From Aurantibrevibacter litoralis (GTDB lineage Bacteria > Bacteroidota > Bacteroidia > Flavobacteriales > Flavobacteriaceae), in assembly GCF_034651555.1 (NCBI RefSeq), contig NZ_JAYEEQ010000021.1:3626-67625 (forward strand): a stretch of DNA of 64,000 nt, written 5' to 3'. The position numbers were made by a program, and so were the translations under genes. Every line of letters begins with the position of its first letter. The stretch's first letter is position 1. Positions 34,526-42,602 of this stretch are shown piece by piece. The notes beneath the pieces were generated by a model. That model worked only from the letters and a program-made list of their open reading frames with translations. It ran no database searches and was not told the DNA's origin.

Positions 34526-34858
34526 ATGAGCAACAACAGTAATAATGTTTTGGTAGGGATTCTAGCAGGCACAGCCATAGGCGCCACTTTAGGAATACTC
34601 TTCGCGCCCGACAAAGGCACCAAAACCCGGAAGAAAATTGCAGACCAGGCGCTTGCAACTAGAGATACATTCTTAGATGAGGCAGGTCATATTAAAGAGA
34701 ATCTAGCAAACTCATTCAATTCTAATAAAGATAGCCTGGAACAAAAGGTAGAGTCCTTAGTTTCAGATGCCAGCTATAAGGCGGAGGATCTTATCAGTCT
34801 GTTGGAAAACAAATTAACAGATTTAAAAGCAAAAAACAAGAAATTGCAAAAAGGATAA
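34526..34858 (+). CDS. YtxH domain protein
   Basis: 110 residues. One N-terminal membrane segment with small residues (VLVGILAGTAIGATLGILFAPDKGTKTRKKI) is the YtxH signature; the remainder is a charged helix/coiled coil (KENLANSFNSNKDSLEQKV). The family is a general-stress membrane protein in Bacillus; function is unclear. It is followed after two bases by a holin-like gene and then a small coiled-coil gene, all overlapping or nearly so. Confidence 0.88.
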   Translation: MSNNSNNVLVGILAGTAIGATLGILFAPDKGTKTRKKIADQALATRDTFLDEAGHIKENLANSFNSNKDSLEQKVESLVSDASYKAEDLISLLENKLTDLKAKNKKLQKG

Positions 34859-34860
34859 GA

Positions 34861-35214
34861 ATGAGTGTTATTGATTCCATTAATGATACCACGGCGAAGG
34901 CATTAGATTTTGGGGAAAATTATATAGCTAAATCAGGAGCGTATTACCGGTTAAAAATTTTTCAGCAACTTACAATTTCTTTTTCTTTTTTCTTTAAGTT
35001 GATCGTGCTTGGCAGTTTGATTTTTCTGGGGATGATTTTCTTAACAGTAGCGGGTTCCATGGCCTTAGGCGACTATTTAGAAAGTTTGCCTTTGGCCTGT
35101 GTAATAATTGCTGGCGTATTATTCTTAATTGCGCTTATGATCTATATTTTAAGAAAAAATATTGATAAGAAGGTTATTGAAAAACTATCTACCACTTTTT
35201 TTGACGAAGAATGA
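34861..35214 (+). CDS. Holin-like small membrane protein (phage_holin_3_6 / DUF1469 type)
   Basis: 117 residues with two hydrophobic segments (about 42-66 and 76-96) and a basic end (RKNIDKKVIEKLS). The arrangement directly after a YtxH gene is common in Flavobacteriaceae. The name comes from a phage holin family, but there are no phage genes near it, so a host envelope role is more likely. Family call from memory of similar operons. Confidence 0.65.
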   Translation: MSVIDSINDTTAKALDFGENYIAKSGAYYRLKIFQQLTISFSFFFKLIVLGSLIFLGMIFLTVAGSMALGDYLESLPLACVIIAGVLFLIALMIYILRKNIDKKVIEKLSTTFFDEE

Positions 35215-35414
35215 AAAGAAGCTATACATCGTTTCAAGAGATTGAATTAGACCTGAAAAAATTACATCTAGAGCGAAAAATTGCTTTGGAGGAACTAAGA
35301 GGGCTTCGGTATGAATTTGAGGATATTATGAAACCTTACCACTGGATACAAACCGGGCTGGGAGCTTTAAAACGTATGGGCATTATCTTCCTTGTTCGGC
35401 GATTATTTAAATAA
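35211..35414 (+). CDS. Small cytoplasmic hypothetical protein (DUF6327-like)
   Basis: 67 residues. The ATG overlaps the previous stop by four bases (ATGA). A charged N-terminal coiled-coil (IELDLKKLHLERKIALEELRGLRYEFEDIM) is followed by a possible amphipathic C-terminus (LGALKRMGIIFLVRRLFK). It resembles the small third gene of YtxH-holin clusters; the family number is uncertain. Confidence 0.6.
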   Translation: MKRSYTSFQEIELDLKKLHLERKIALEELRGLRYEFEDIMKPYHWIQTGLGALKRMGIIFLVRRLFK

Positions 35415-35995
35415 AACACCGCCAGTGTTTAAAAATAATTTAGGATAGGGGTTTTGGTTTCTCGTTTCGCTTCTCAGAAAGTTATATCATTTAGTGTGGT
35501 ATATTCTTTGAATCCAGGATTTGTTCAAAATACCGAAAAAATAAACCCAGGCTCTAATGTTTCCGAATTTTAATCTGTAAAAGCGAGTAGTGATCTTGCG
35601 TGAGGTATTTGGAGAAGATTTCGTTGTCTTTGAGTCTCTTTTTTTGGGATCGTGACTAAATCTGGGTTCAATTGGCCGGCATCAATTTTGGAGGTCGTTA
35701 TTGTTACTATCCAAGATTTCAAAAGAAGATACTCATAAGAGCCATAGCATAGCATTTCCAGAAATTTTTTAAAGAGGAAAACGTTAAGAATAGGCTTTGA
35801 AATCACTATGGTATAATACAGATCCTGAAATACTTTTCTAAGATATGGGATCGTGGCCAAATAAATGAGATTTTTTTAATGCGTTAATTATTAAATGGAT
35901 ACGGTTAATTGTTTTTTTTCACTATCCTAATATTTGTACTATAAAATTGGAAGACCACCGGTTTTAAATAGGTTTAACATTAAAAAATTAATACT
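35415..35995. other. 581-base region with no confident gene
   Basis: A 96-codon minus-strand open frame (35570-35860) has no recognised homology and atypical composition. No tRNA, repeat family or terminator was recognised. The 3' end probably holds the DUF1328 promoter; AATATTTG (about 35924-35936) is one base off consensus. Confidence 0.5.
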
Positions 35996-36157
35996 ATGTT
36001 ACGTTGGACAGTCACTTTTATAATTTTGGCAATAATTGCCGGCATCTTTGGTTTTGGAGGAATAGCTGCTGGTGCGGCTGGTATAGCTAAAATTCTTTTC
36101 CTCATTTTTATAGTACTTTTTATCATTTCCTTAATTACAGGAAGACGAAAAATTTAA
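35996..36157 (+). CDS. DUF1328 small membrane protein (YtjA family)
   Basis: 53 residues: MLRWTVTFIILAIIAGIFGF, GGIAAGAAGIAKILFLIFIV and a short basic tail, with two hydrophobic segments. This exactly fits DUF1328 length and pattern. Members are induced by envelope or osmotic stress in some bacteria, function unknown. It lies 25 bases before a lipoprotein gene. Confidence 0.88.
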   Translation: MLRWTVTFIILAIIAGIFGFGGIAAGAAGIAKILFLIFIVLFIISLITGRRKI

Positions 36158-36182
36158 TTGAACTAAAATAACATCAAACCAA

Positions 36183-36407
36183 ATGAAAAGACAGATAATA
36201 AATTTAGCACTTACATTGTTTGCAATCGTATCCCTTACTGCATTTTCTTCTTGTAGAGAACAGAAGTCCAATGAAGAGAAATTAAAAGATGGGATAGAAA
36301 AAGTAGGAGAGGACATTGAAGAAGGTGTAGAAAAGGTCGGCGATGAAATTGAAGAAGGAGCGAAAAAGGTAGGCGACAAAATTGAAGATGCTACAGACGA
36401 CAATTAG
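36183..36407 (+). CDS. Small acidic lipoprotein with 11-residue repeats
   Basis: 74 residues. A lipoprotein signal (LTAFSSC) leads into three near-exact 11-residue repeats: IEKVGEDIEEG, VEKVGDEIEEG, AKKVGDKIEDA, predicted to form one long amphipathic helix. It resembles small coiled-coil lipoproteins that tether or space envelope layers. Together with the YtxH, holin-like and DUF1328 genes it makes a cluster of envelope-stress-type small proteins; a strong terminator follows. Confidence 0.8.
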   Translation: MKRQIINLALTLFAIVSLTAFSSCREQKSNEEKLKDGIEKVGEDIEEGVEKVGDEIEEGAKKVGDKIEDATDDN

Positions 36408-36432
36408 GAGGTAAACTTTTGTTTGCAATATG

Positions 36433-36472
36433 AAAAACGGATGAATCTCCACTGAGGTTCATCCGTTTTTTT
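36433..36472 (+). terminator. Terminator after the small lipoprotein
   Basis: A 13-bp perfect stem, AAAAACGGATGAA (36433-36445) with TTCATCCGTTTTT (36458-36470), loop of 12 and T tail. Confidence 0.9.
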
Positions 36473-37042
36473 ATGGATATGCAGAGACCGTAAGTGGGGC
36501 ATACGAAATACCCACCACCTGCGACTCCGAATGAAGATTTCAAACTTAATTTATTTTGAAACTCTGCCAATTTACAGCGGTAATAATAGGCGCTAATGCT
36601 ATAGAATACTTCGCACTTTACTTGGAATAACGTGCGTACTACACATCCTGCGATCGTTTTTAAAGTACGGTAACGGTTAGGTTATATGTGCACCATGTAT
36701 ACCGGTTGTACTGGTTTTTTAAACGCTATTCTATATTAAAATCCTGTGTAAGACAAAAGGGTATGGAAATTGGATTTTGAAAAATAAGGAATAATTACCT
36801 TGCTTTAAAGGATTATATTTTGTATATTCTTTATTCATGGGATAACTTCTATTACCCAATTTTACACAGCTCGTGCTTGTCTTTAAATCGTATAACCAAT
36901 TGATAGCAGATTAGTTACTATTTGTTTGAAGTAGTGGCATGATAATTCCTTCTAAAAGGTGTAAATAGCTCATGGATTTATTGATTTGCATCTCATGTAA
37001 TTATTTAAGTTCAGTACTAATATTAACCCTGATCATCGTATT
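36473..37042. other. 570-base region without a recognised gene
   Basis: Only a weak hairpin, ACCGG (36701-36705)/CTGGT (36711-36715) followed by T6, is visible; it may terminate an unseen small RNA but is not convincing. The AraC gene promoter should lie near its right end. Confidence 0.4.
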
Positions 37043-38068
37043 ATGAAGACAATTAAAATATCAGGTTACGACCTCGCAACTAATTTAAGTCAACTCACCA
37101 CATTTTTGGGTGGAAACGTAGTAGCCAAGAGTACAGAAGCTACTTTAGATTTTGACTGTCATGAGGTTCAAGGTAAGGCAAAAGGCTATCAGTTAGGAAA
37201 TGGTATGTCTTATTTGGAGTTGGAAATTAACACCAAAGAAGATCTCATGATCGTTCAGCACCACGAAGATGAAAATATAGTCAACTTTATATATATTTCC
37301 ACGGGATTTATAACCCATTCTTTTGATCTAAAGGAAGGGAAAATTAAATTGAAAAAACTGCAACCTATACTCATTAAAAATTCCGGAACAGCAAATCATT
37401 TTCAATTAAAAAGTCATGTACTTCATACAATTTCTATCATTAGAGTACCTATGGAAAGTGTAACGCATCCAGAGAGCGGCTTTTCTTATTACCATGTTTT
37501 AAAGGATGCTTTAGATCAATTCTATCTTAGCACTCATACAGTTTACTTGGCGTCTCATAATTTAAAAGTATTGACTAAAATTCAGGAATTACGCGATCTT
37601 AGAAGTCAAGGTATTGCAAAATGGCTTTTTGTGGAGGGCATTATTAATACTGTACTGGGAATGTTTATAGAGCAGTTGGAAGAGGATTTGGAGGGTGCTG
37701 AAAAACGGACTGGTTTGCTCACCAAAAAAGAAATGAAAATCATACAGGAAATGAGCACCTCAATAAAAAATTATCCCGATGTGCCGTACACCTTAAAGTT
37801 TTTGAATGCCAAAACAGGGATTTCACCATCCAAATTGCAGGAAGGATTTAAGCTTTTGCACAATAGGACGGTTACAGATTATATTCGAAATATAAGGGTA
37901 GAGACCGGAGAGCACTTAATTAAAACCACAGAGATGAATATTTCAGAAATTGTTTACAGTATAGGACTTACCAGTAGAAGTTATTTTTCTAAGATTTTTA
38001 AGGAAAAATACAATTGCAGTCCAAAGTACTATCAAGAACACCAAAATACGTTCGCTGGTACTCTTTAA
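37043..38068 (+). CDS. AraC family transcriptional regulator
   Basis: 341 residues. The C-terminal 100 residues carry two helix-turn-helix units (PYTLKFLNAKTGISPSKLQEGFKLLHNRTVTDYIRNIR; ISEIVYSIGLTSRSYFSKIFKEKYNCSPKYYQ), the AraC DNA-binding domain. The N-terminal 230 residues have no membrane segment and no recognised sugar-binding cupin motif; they are of the type found in flavobacterial AraC proteins next to unknown targets. It is isolated, with 635 bases of gap upstream, so its targets cannot be told from context. Confidence 0.92.
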   Translation: MKTIKISGYDLATNLSQLTTFLGGNVVAKSTEATLDFDCHEVQGKAKGYQLGNGMSYLELEINTKEDLMIVQHHEDENIVNFIYISTGFITHSFDLKEGKIKLKKLQPILIKNSGTANHFQLKSHVLHTISIIRVPMESVTHPESGFSYYHVLKDALDQFYLSTHTVYLASHNLKVLTKIQELRDLRSQGIAKWLFVEGIINTVLGMFIEQLEEDLEGAEKRTGLLTKKEMKIIQEMSTSIKNYPDVPYTLKFLNAKTGISPSKLQEGFKLLHNRTVTDYIRNIRVETGEHLIKTTEMNISEIVYSIGLTSRSYFSKIFKEKYNCSPKYYQEHQNTFAGTL

Positions 38069-38258
38069 TTTTGTGAGCAATTTCTTAGAATAAACAGTCT
38101 TTGTAATGTATACATGGGTTTGCAATCCCTGTATGAGACTCCACCATCTTTTCGGATGACGTATTTCTTATCAATCTAATTTACAATAGAAATGGGTACA
38201 TAACATTTCAGCGAACCTTTTTTAAAGAAGATGCTTTTATCCTCCTTTTTAGGAGAGG

Positions 38259-39161
38259 TTAGAGGACAACTCCCGTCAATTCCGTAAATAAACTTTCTAG
38301 ATTCTTATTTTTTCTGCTTAACTGCAAGGTTTTTAGCTCGTTATCGTGCGCAAAATCGAAGAGTACGGGTCGCATATCCACAGTAGTGTTAAAGGTTACC
38401 TCATACACAAAACCACCGGTGTTTTTTACCTGAACCACATAGGGCAATTTTTGCAGTAAGGCTTCCTCAATTCGGTAATCAAATTCAACTTCAATAATTT
38501 GCTCGCCTTCCTCCTGTAATTCCGAGAGTTTTTTGTCGGCCACCAGAACCCCTTTATTGATAATCAGCACCCGATCGCAGACGGCCTCTACCTCTTTCAT
38601 AATGTGGGTAGAGAGCAAAATGGTTTTTTCTTTTCCTATTTCCCGAATGAGTTTTCGTATTTCCAGCAACTGATTGGGATCTAAACCTGTGGTAGGCTCG
38701 TCCAAAATCAATACTTCCGGGTCGTGCAATAAGGCTGCTGCCAAACCAACACGTTGCCGGTATCCTTTGGAAAGTTGCCCGATTTTTTTATGGGCTTCCG
38801 GTAGTAGTCCGGTTTGTGCTATGACCTCGGTTATTTTTGCTTTGTTTACCTTATATACCGAAGCGTTGAATTCCAAATATTCCTTTACGTACATTTCCAG
38901 GTACAACGGATTGTGCTCGGGAAGGTATCCAATGCTTTTTTGCACCTCTTTTTTTTGTGTTAGGACATCATATCCATTTACGGTAGCTTCACCTTTATCG
39001 GCCTTGTGGTAGGTCGTTAAGATCTTCATCATGGTAGATTTCCCAGCGCCGTTGGGGCCCAAAAATCCAACGATCTCTCCCTTTTTTAGGGAAAATGAAA
39101 TTGTATTTAGTGCCTTTTGAGTACCAAAACTTTTAGAAATATGCTGTACGGTAATGGACAT
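38259..39161 (-). CDS. gldA: Gliding-motility ABC transporter ATPase
   Basis: 300 residues. Walker A GPNGAGKST at 35-43, signature LSKGYRQRVG, Walker B VLILDEPTTGLDP and H-loop LLSTHIMKEVEAVCDR. The length and the sequences SIGYLPEHNPLYLEMYVKEYLEFNASVY and AHKKIGQLSKGYRQRVGLAAALLHDPEVL follow GldA of Flavobacterium. GldA works with GldF and GldG; those are not in this window. Its presence does not by itself show that the organism glides. It diverges from the aromatic operon leader. Confidence 0.92.
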   Translation of the reverse strand: MSITVQHISKSFGTQKALNTISFSLKKGEIVGFLGPNGAGKSTMMKILTTYHKADKGEATVNGYDVLTQKKEVQKSIGYLPEHNPLYLEMYVKEYLEFNASVYKVNKAKITEVIAQTGLLPEAHKKIGQLSKGYRQRVGLAAALLHDPEVLILDEPTTGLDPNQLLEIRKLIREIGKEKTILLSTHIMKEVEAVCDRVLIINKGVLVADKKLSELQEEGEQIIEVEFDYRIEEALLQKLPYVVQVKNTGGFVYEVTFNTTVDMRPVLFDFAHDNELKTLQLSRKNKNLESLFTELTGVVL

Positions 39162-39175
39162 GGCTTAAATTTTAT

Positions 39176-39183
39176 CAAAAATA
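39176..39183 (-). promoter_or_regulatory. -7 element for gldA
   Basis: Minus strand TATTTTTG, perfect TAnnTTTG, 14 bases before the gldA ATG. Confidence 0.6.
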
Positions 39184-39301
39184 AACATTTCAGAATCAAT
39201 CCAAGGAATAAAATATAGTCTGGGCATAGGTGGTTTTCGTAAGAATGGCATAAATTACCAACCCCATAAAACATTAGAATAAAAAAAATTACAGATTAAA
39301 C

Positions 39302-39330
39302 TTGAATTTTAAATATAATTATTACTTTAG
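39302..39330 (+). promoter_or_regulatory. Promoter of the aromatic amino-acid operon
   Basis: TTG (39302-39304), 18-base spacer, TACTTTAG (39323-39330), one mismatch to TAnnTTTG. The leader peptide ATG at 39348 is 17 bases after the box. Confidence 0.5.
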
Positions 39331-39347
39331 CCGAGATTTTACATCAA

Positions 39348-39419
39348 ATGACAAAACAATATTTCTGGAACGGTTTTTATTTTTACTTCTTTTTTAAAAG
39401 AGAAGCGGGACTGTTGTAG
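39348..39419 (+). CDS. Leader peptide of the aromatic attenuator
   Basis: 23 codons ending in TAG. The peptide contains QYFWNGFYFYFFFK: six Phe, three Tyr and one Trp within 12 positions. No membrane or functional domain is expected; translation itself is the sensor. Its last codons overlap the first strand of the antiterminator helix (39405-39412). Such a run of the operon's product amino acids is the hallmark of ribosome-mediated attenuation as in the pheA and pheST leaders of enterobacteria. Confidence 0.88.
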   Translation: MTKQYFWNGFYFYFFFKREAGLL

Positions 39420-39475
39420 GATATTTTTAAAATAAATAGATACCAAAGTCCCGCCAAAATCGGGGCTTTTTTTTT
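39405..39475 (+). terminator. Attenuator: antiterminator and terminator before pheA
   Basis: GCGGGACT (39405-39412) is exactly complementary to AGTCCCGC (39447-39454). The latter also forms the left arm of the terminator, AAAGTCCCG (39445-39453) with CGGGGCTTT (39461-39469, one G-U), followed by T tail to 39475. The two helices exclude each other. With aromatic amino acids short, a ribosome stalled in the leader would leave the first strand free and favour readthrough; with plenty, the terminator forms. Confidence 0.88.
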
Positions 39476-39530
39476 GAACAATTTTAAAAGAATTTTATAA
39501 CCCACGCGGCCTAACGGTTGCTAGCAAGGA

Positions 39531-40358
39531 ATGAAACTAAAAATAGCAATTCAAGGCATCAAAGGTTCTAACCATTATCAGGTGGCTAGAGATTATTTTG
39601 GAGAAAATATTGATTTGGTAGAATGTATGTCTTTTGATAAAATGGTAGATCATCTACTACAAAAAACTGCGGATAAAGGGGTAATGGCCATTGAAAATTC
39701 CATTGCAGGATCTATTATTCCCAATTATGCCCTTGTGTACCAGAACAACCTTCATATTATAGGCGAAAGGTACCTAAGCATACATCATAACCTAATGGTT
39801 TTAAAAGGGCAAACAATGCAGGATGTTAAGGAAGTACATTCGCATCCCATGGCATTATTACAATGTAAGGAGTTTTTTAGGGACTATCCTCATATAAAAC
39901 TGGTAGAGGATGCCGATACGGCAGAAACGGCACAGCGCATTCAGGCACAACAATTAAAGGGAATTGCCGCAATAGCACCCAAGGTGGCATCAGAACTGTA
40001 TGATTTGGAAGTCATTGCATCGGAAATCCAGACGATTAAGAATAACTCTACGCGTTTTATAATTATAAAAACCAAAAATAAGGTATTGCCGGAGAATGAA
40101 ATTAACAAAGCCTCGCTTCGTTTTCTTACAGATCATAAAAGAGGAAGTTTAGCCGCAGTGTTGAATGTGATGAGCGATTGCCGACTAAATCTTACTAAAA
40201 TACAATCCTTGCCCGTCATTGAGCGACCTTGGAAGTACGCCTTTTTTGTAGATGTTACCTTTGATAATTATGCAGATTATGCAAAGGCGAAATCACTTTT
40301 GGGAATTATGGCCGAGGAATTTAAAGTATTGGGCGAATATAAAAATGCACGACTATGA
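39531..40358 (+). CDS. pheA: Prephenate dehydratase
   Basis: 275 residues. The dehydratase domain has MAIENSIAGSIIPNY and NNSTRFIII (the T-R-F catalytic region); the C-terminal ACT domain has RGSLAAVLNVMSDCRLNLTKIQSLP and IERPWKYAFFVDV, the usual Phe-binding regulatory positions (E-S-R-P-type). It converts prephenate to phenylpyruvate. No chorismate mutase is fused here; that activity is on the last gene of the operon. It overlaps the aminotransferase by four bases (ATGA) and is the first gene behind the attenuator. Confidence 0.95.
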   Translation: MKLKIAIQGIKGSNHYQVARDYFGENIDLVECMSFDKMVDHLLQKTADKGVMAIENSIAGSIIPNYALVYQNNLHIIGERYLSIHHNLMVLKGQTMQDVKEVHSHPMALLQCKEFFRDYPHIKLVEDADTAETAQRIQAQQLKGIAAIAPKVASELYDLEVIASEIQTIKNNSTRFIIIKTKNKVLPENEINKASLRFLTDHKRGSLAAVLNVMSDCRLNLTKIQSLPVIERPWKYAFFVDVTFDNYADYAKAKSLLGIMAEEFKVLGEYKNARL

Positions 40359-41500
40359 TCACTACGGCCGATAGATTAAAAACGGTGGAAGAATACTACT
40401 TCTCCAAGAAATTGAGAGAAGTTAGAGGGCTTATAGCGGAAGGAAAGCCGATAATTAATATGGGTATTGGGAGTCCCGATTTAGCGCCTGCGCCGGAAGT
40501 TTTAGAAGCTGTACGCGCATCGCTAACGGATAATGGTGCTCATCAATACCAAAGTTATCAGGGTTTGCCGGAATTAAGGGAGGCCATTGCAGTGTTTTAT
40601 CAATCTAAATTTGGAACTGTAGTAGATCCGGCAAGCGAGATTTTACCGCTTATGGGTTCTAAGGAAGGAATTATGCATATCAGCATGGCTTTTTTAAACC
40701 CCGGTGATGAAGTGCTTATTCCCAATCCCGGATATCCTACCTATACCTCGGTGACTAATTTAGTGGGCGCTGTTGCAACCTATTATGATTTGGTCTCAGA
40801 AAAGGGCTGGTTTCCCGATCTAGAAGCACTACAACAACAGGATTTGTCCAAAGTAAAATTAATGTGGGTAAGTTACCCGCACATGCCCACTGGAGCTACG
40901 GCCAATAAAGAACAATTACAATCGCTTTTAGATTTTGCAAAAAGGAATCATATTTTAGTGGTAAATGATAACCCTTACAGTTTTGTGCGTAATGAAAACC
41001 CCATCAGTATTTTAGAGATCGATGGAGCCAAAGAAGTAGCTCTGGAATTAAATTCGTTGAGCAAGACATTTAACATGGCCGGTTGGCGCGTGGGGATGGT
41101 CTTGGGAAATACGGAACATATCAACGCCATTTTAAAGGTAAAAAGCAATATGGATTCCGGGATGTTCTACGGGATTCAAAAAGGGGCTATTGCCGCCTTA
41201 AAAAGTAGTGAGGCTTGGTTTCAGTCGCTCAATACCGTTTATGAAACACGAAGAAAGTTAATGTTTCAATTGGCAAACACATTGAATTGTACCTATGATG
41301 AAAAGGCTGTGGGAATGTTTGTTTGGGCAAAATTACCGGAAGGAAGCCTTTCTTCAGAGCAGTTTGTAGATGAAGTATTATACGATAAAAATATCTTTAT
41401 CGCCCCGGGAACTATTTTTGGGAGTAATGGGGAAGGCTATATTCGTTTTTCATTATGTGTTACAGAAGACAAAATAAGGGAAGCGATAGGGAGGTATTAG
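40355..41500 (+). CDS. PLP-dependent aminotransferase, class I/II (aromatic operon)
   Basis: 381 residues, fold-type I. The PLP Lys lies in LNSLSKTFNMAGWRVGMVLG; IGSPDLAPAPEVLEAV, YQSYQGLPELREAIA and VNDNPYSFVRNE are the other family landmarks. In this operon it should transaminate phenylpyruvate and 4-hydroxyphenylpyruvate to Phe and Tyr. Annotations of relatives vary between aspartate and aromatic aminotransferase. Its ATG overlaps pheA. Confidence 0.92.
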   Translation: MITTADRLKTVEEYYFSKKLREVRGLIAEGKPIINMGIGSPDLAPAPEVLEAVRASLTDNGAHQYQSYQGLPELREAIAVFYQSKFGTVVDPASEILPLMGSKEGIMHISMAFLNPGDEVLIPNPGYPTYTSVTNLVGAVATYYDLVSEKGWFPDLEALQQQDLSKVKLMWVSYPHMPTGATANKEQLQSLLDFAKRNHILVVNDNPYSFVRNENPISILEIDGAKEVALELNSLSKTFNMAGWRVGMVLGNTEHINAILKVKSNMDSGMFYGIQKGAIAALKSSEAWFQSLNTVYETRRKLMFQLANTLNCTYDEKAVGMFVWAKLPEGSLSSEQFVDEVLYDKNIFIAPGTIFGSNGEGYIRFSLCVTEDKIREAIGRY

Positions 41501-41543
41501 TATGGAGTAGTACGTAGCGAGAAGTGAAATCTTTCGAGATTAT

Positions 41544-41584
41544 TGTGAAAATGTATTAATGTGAAAATGTATCAATGTGAAAAT
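41544..41584. repeat. 16-bp tandem repeat between the aminotransferase gene and tyrA
   Basis: TGTGAAAATGTATTAA (41544-41559), the same with C for T (41560-41575), then a partial third copy (41576-41584). Confidence 0.75.
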
Positions 41585-41671
41585 AAACCGAGATAGCAAC
41601 TAAGTTTGCGATATACCTATTAGAATATTCAGTTTACATCAAAGAAAAACAAAGAATAATAGCGCAAACGA

Positions 41672-41719
41672 TTAACCAACAACGAATAACGAGGAACGAA
41701 TAACGAACAACGAACAACG
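41672..41719. repeat. AACAACGA-type junction repeat before tyrA
   Basis: Runs of CAACAACGAATAACGA and AACGAACAACGAACAACG just before the tyrA ATG at 41731. It belongs to the same low-complexity family as those at 19118-19180 and 26673-27125. Together with the repeat at 41544 it fills the 230-base aminotransferase-tyrA gap. Confidence 0.65.
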
Positions 41720-41730
41720 TGCAATAAAAA

Positions 41731-42591
41731 ATGAATGTATTTGTAATTGGTATCGGGTTAATTGGCGGATCTATGGTTAAGGACATCAAAGGTTTGTATG
41801 CCCATGCCAAAATTTATGGGATAGATGCCAATCCGCTGCATTTGGAGGAAGCCCAAAGTTTAGGGCTTATCGATATAAAATCAGATTTTGACCAATTGCA
41901 TCTAGCGGATGTAGTCATTGTAGCTATTCCGGTAGATGTTCTATTAACGGTGTTACCTTCAGTTTTAGATTCCATTTCGGATGAGGCTGTGGTTTTTGAT
42001 GTGGGCTCTACCAAATCCCAAGTATGTAAGGTGGTAGAAGGGCATGAAAGAAGGCGCAACTTTTTGGCATGCCATCCCATTTCCGGCACTGAATTTTCAG
42101 GGCCATCTGCTGCTGTTGAAGGGCTCTTCCAAGATAAGACCAATATTATTTGTGAGGTAGAAAAAACGGCTTTTAAACTGCAGGAAAAAGCCTTGGAATT
42201 GTTTAAGCAGCTCGGAATGCGTATTCGGTATATGAATCCTGAGGCGCATGATAAGCACATTGCGTATGTATCACATTTGTCACACATCAGCTCATTTATG
42301 TTAGGAAAGACAGTAATTGAGAAAGAGAAAAATGAACGTGATATTTTTGACATGGCGGGAAGCGGATTCGAGAGCACCGTTCGGTTGGCAAAAAGTTCGC
42401 CGGCCATGTGGACGCCCATTTTTAAACAGAATAAAGAAAATGTAGTAGAAACTTTAGAAGAATACATTCAAAACTTAAATGATTTTAAAAAAATGCTTCT
42501 CCAAGATGATTATGAAGGCATTTACAACGAAATGAATAACACCAATAAAATAAAACAAATATTAAACGGAATACCACAAAACAAGAAATAA
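41731..42591 (+). CDS. tyrA: Prephenate dehydrogenase
   Basis: 286 residues. NAD motif VIGIGLIGGSMVKDIKG at the N-terminus, HPISGTEFSGPSAAVEGLF and HDKHIAYVSHLSHISSFML in the catalytic region with the conserved His. It oxidatively decarboxylates prephenate to 4-hydroxyphenylpyruvate. The length fits the monofunctional enzyme without a fused chorismate mutase. It follows a repeat-rich gap, the largest within the operon, and is 11 bases before the last gene. Confidence 0.95.
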   Translation: MNVFVIGIGLIGGSMVKDIKGLYAHAKIYGIDANPLHLEEAQSLGLIDIKSDFDQLHLADVVIVAIPVDVLLTVLPSVLDSISDEAVVFDVGSTKSQVCKVVEGHERRRNFLACHPISGTEFSGPSAAVEGLFQDKTNIICEVEKTAFKLQEKALELFKQLGMRIRYMNPEAHDKHIAYVSHLSHISSFMLGKTVIEKEKNERDIFDMAGSGFESTVRLAKSSPAMWTPIFKQNKENVVETLEEYIQNLNDFKKMLLQDDYEGIYNEMNNTNKIKQILNGIPQNKK

Positions 42592-42602
42592 TAGCGTAAA
42601 AA

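Noticed and set aside
34861..35214. Holin-like gene as evidence for a prophage
   Set aside because: No other phage genes are near, and the YtxH-holin-like pair is a common chromosomal set in this group.
36701..36720. Hairpin ACCGG/CTGGT followed by T6 in the 570-base gap
   Set aside because: Only five base pairs including a G-U; too weak to call a terminator or small RNA.
41544..41584. Tandem repeat as a CRISPR array
   Set aside because: Units are 16 bases with no spacers; two and a half direct copies only.
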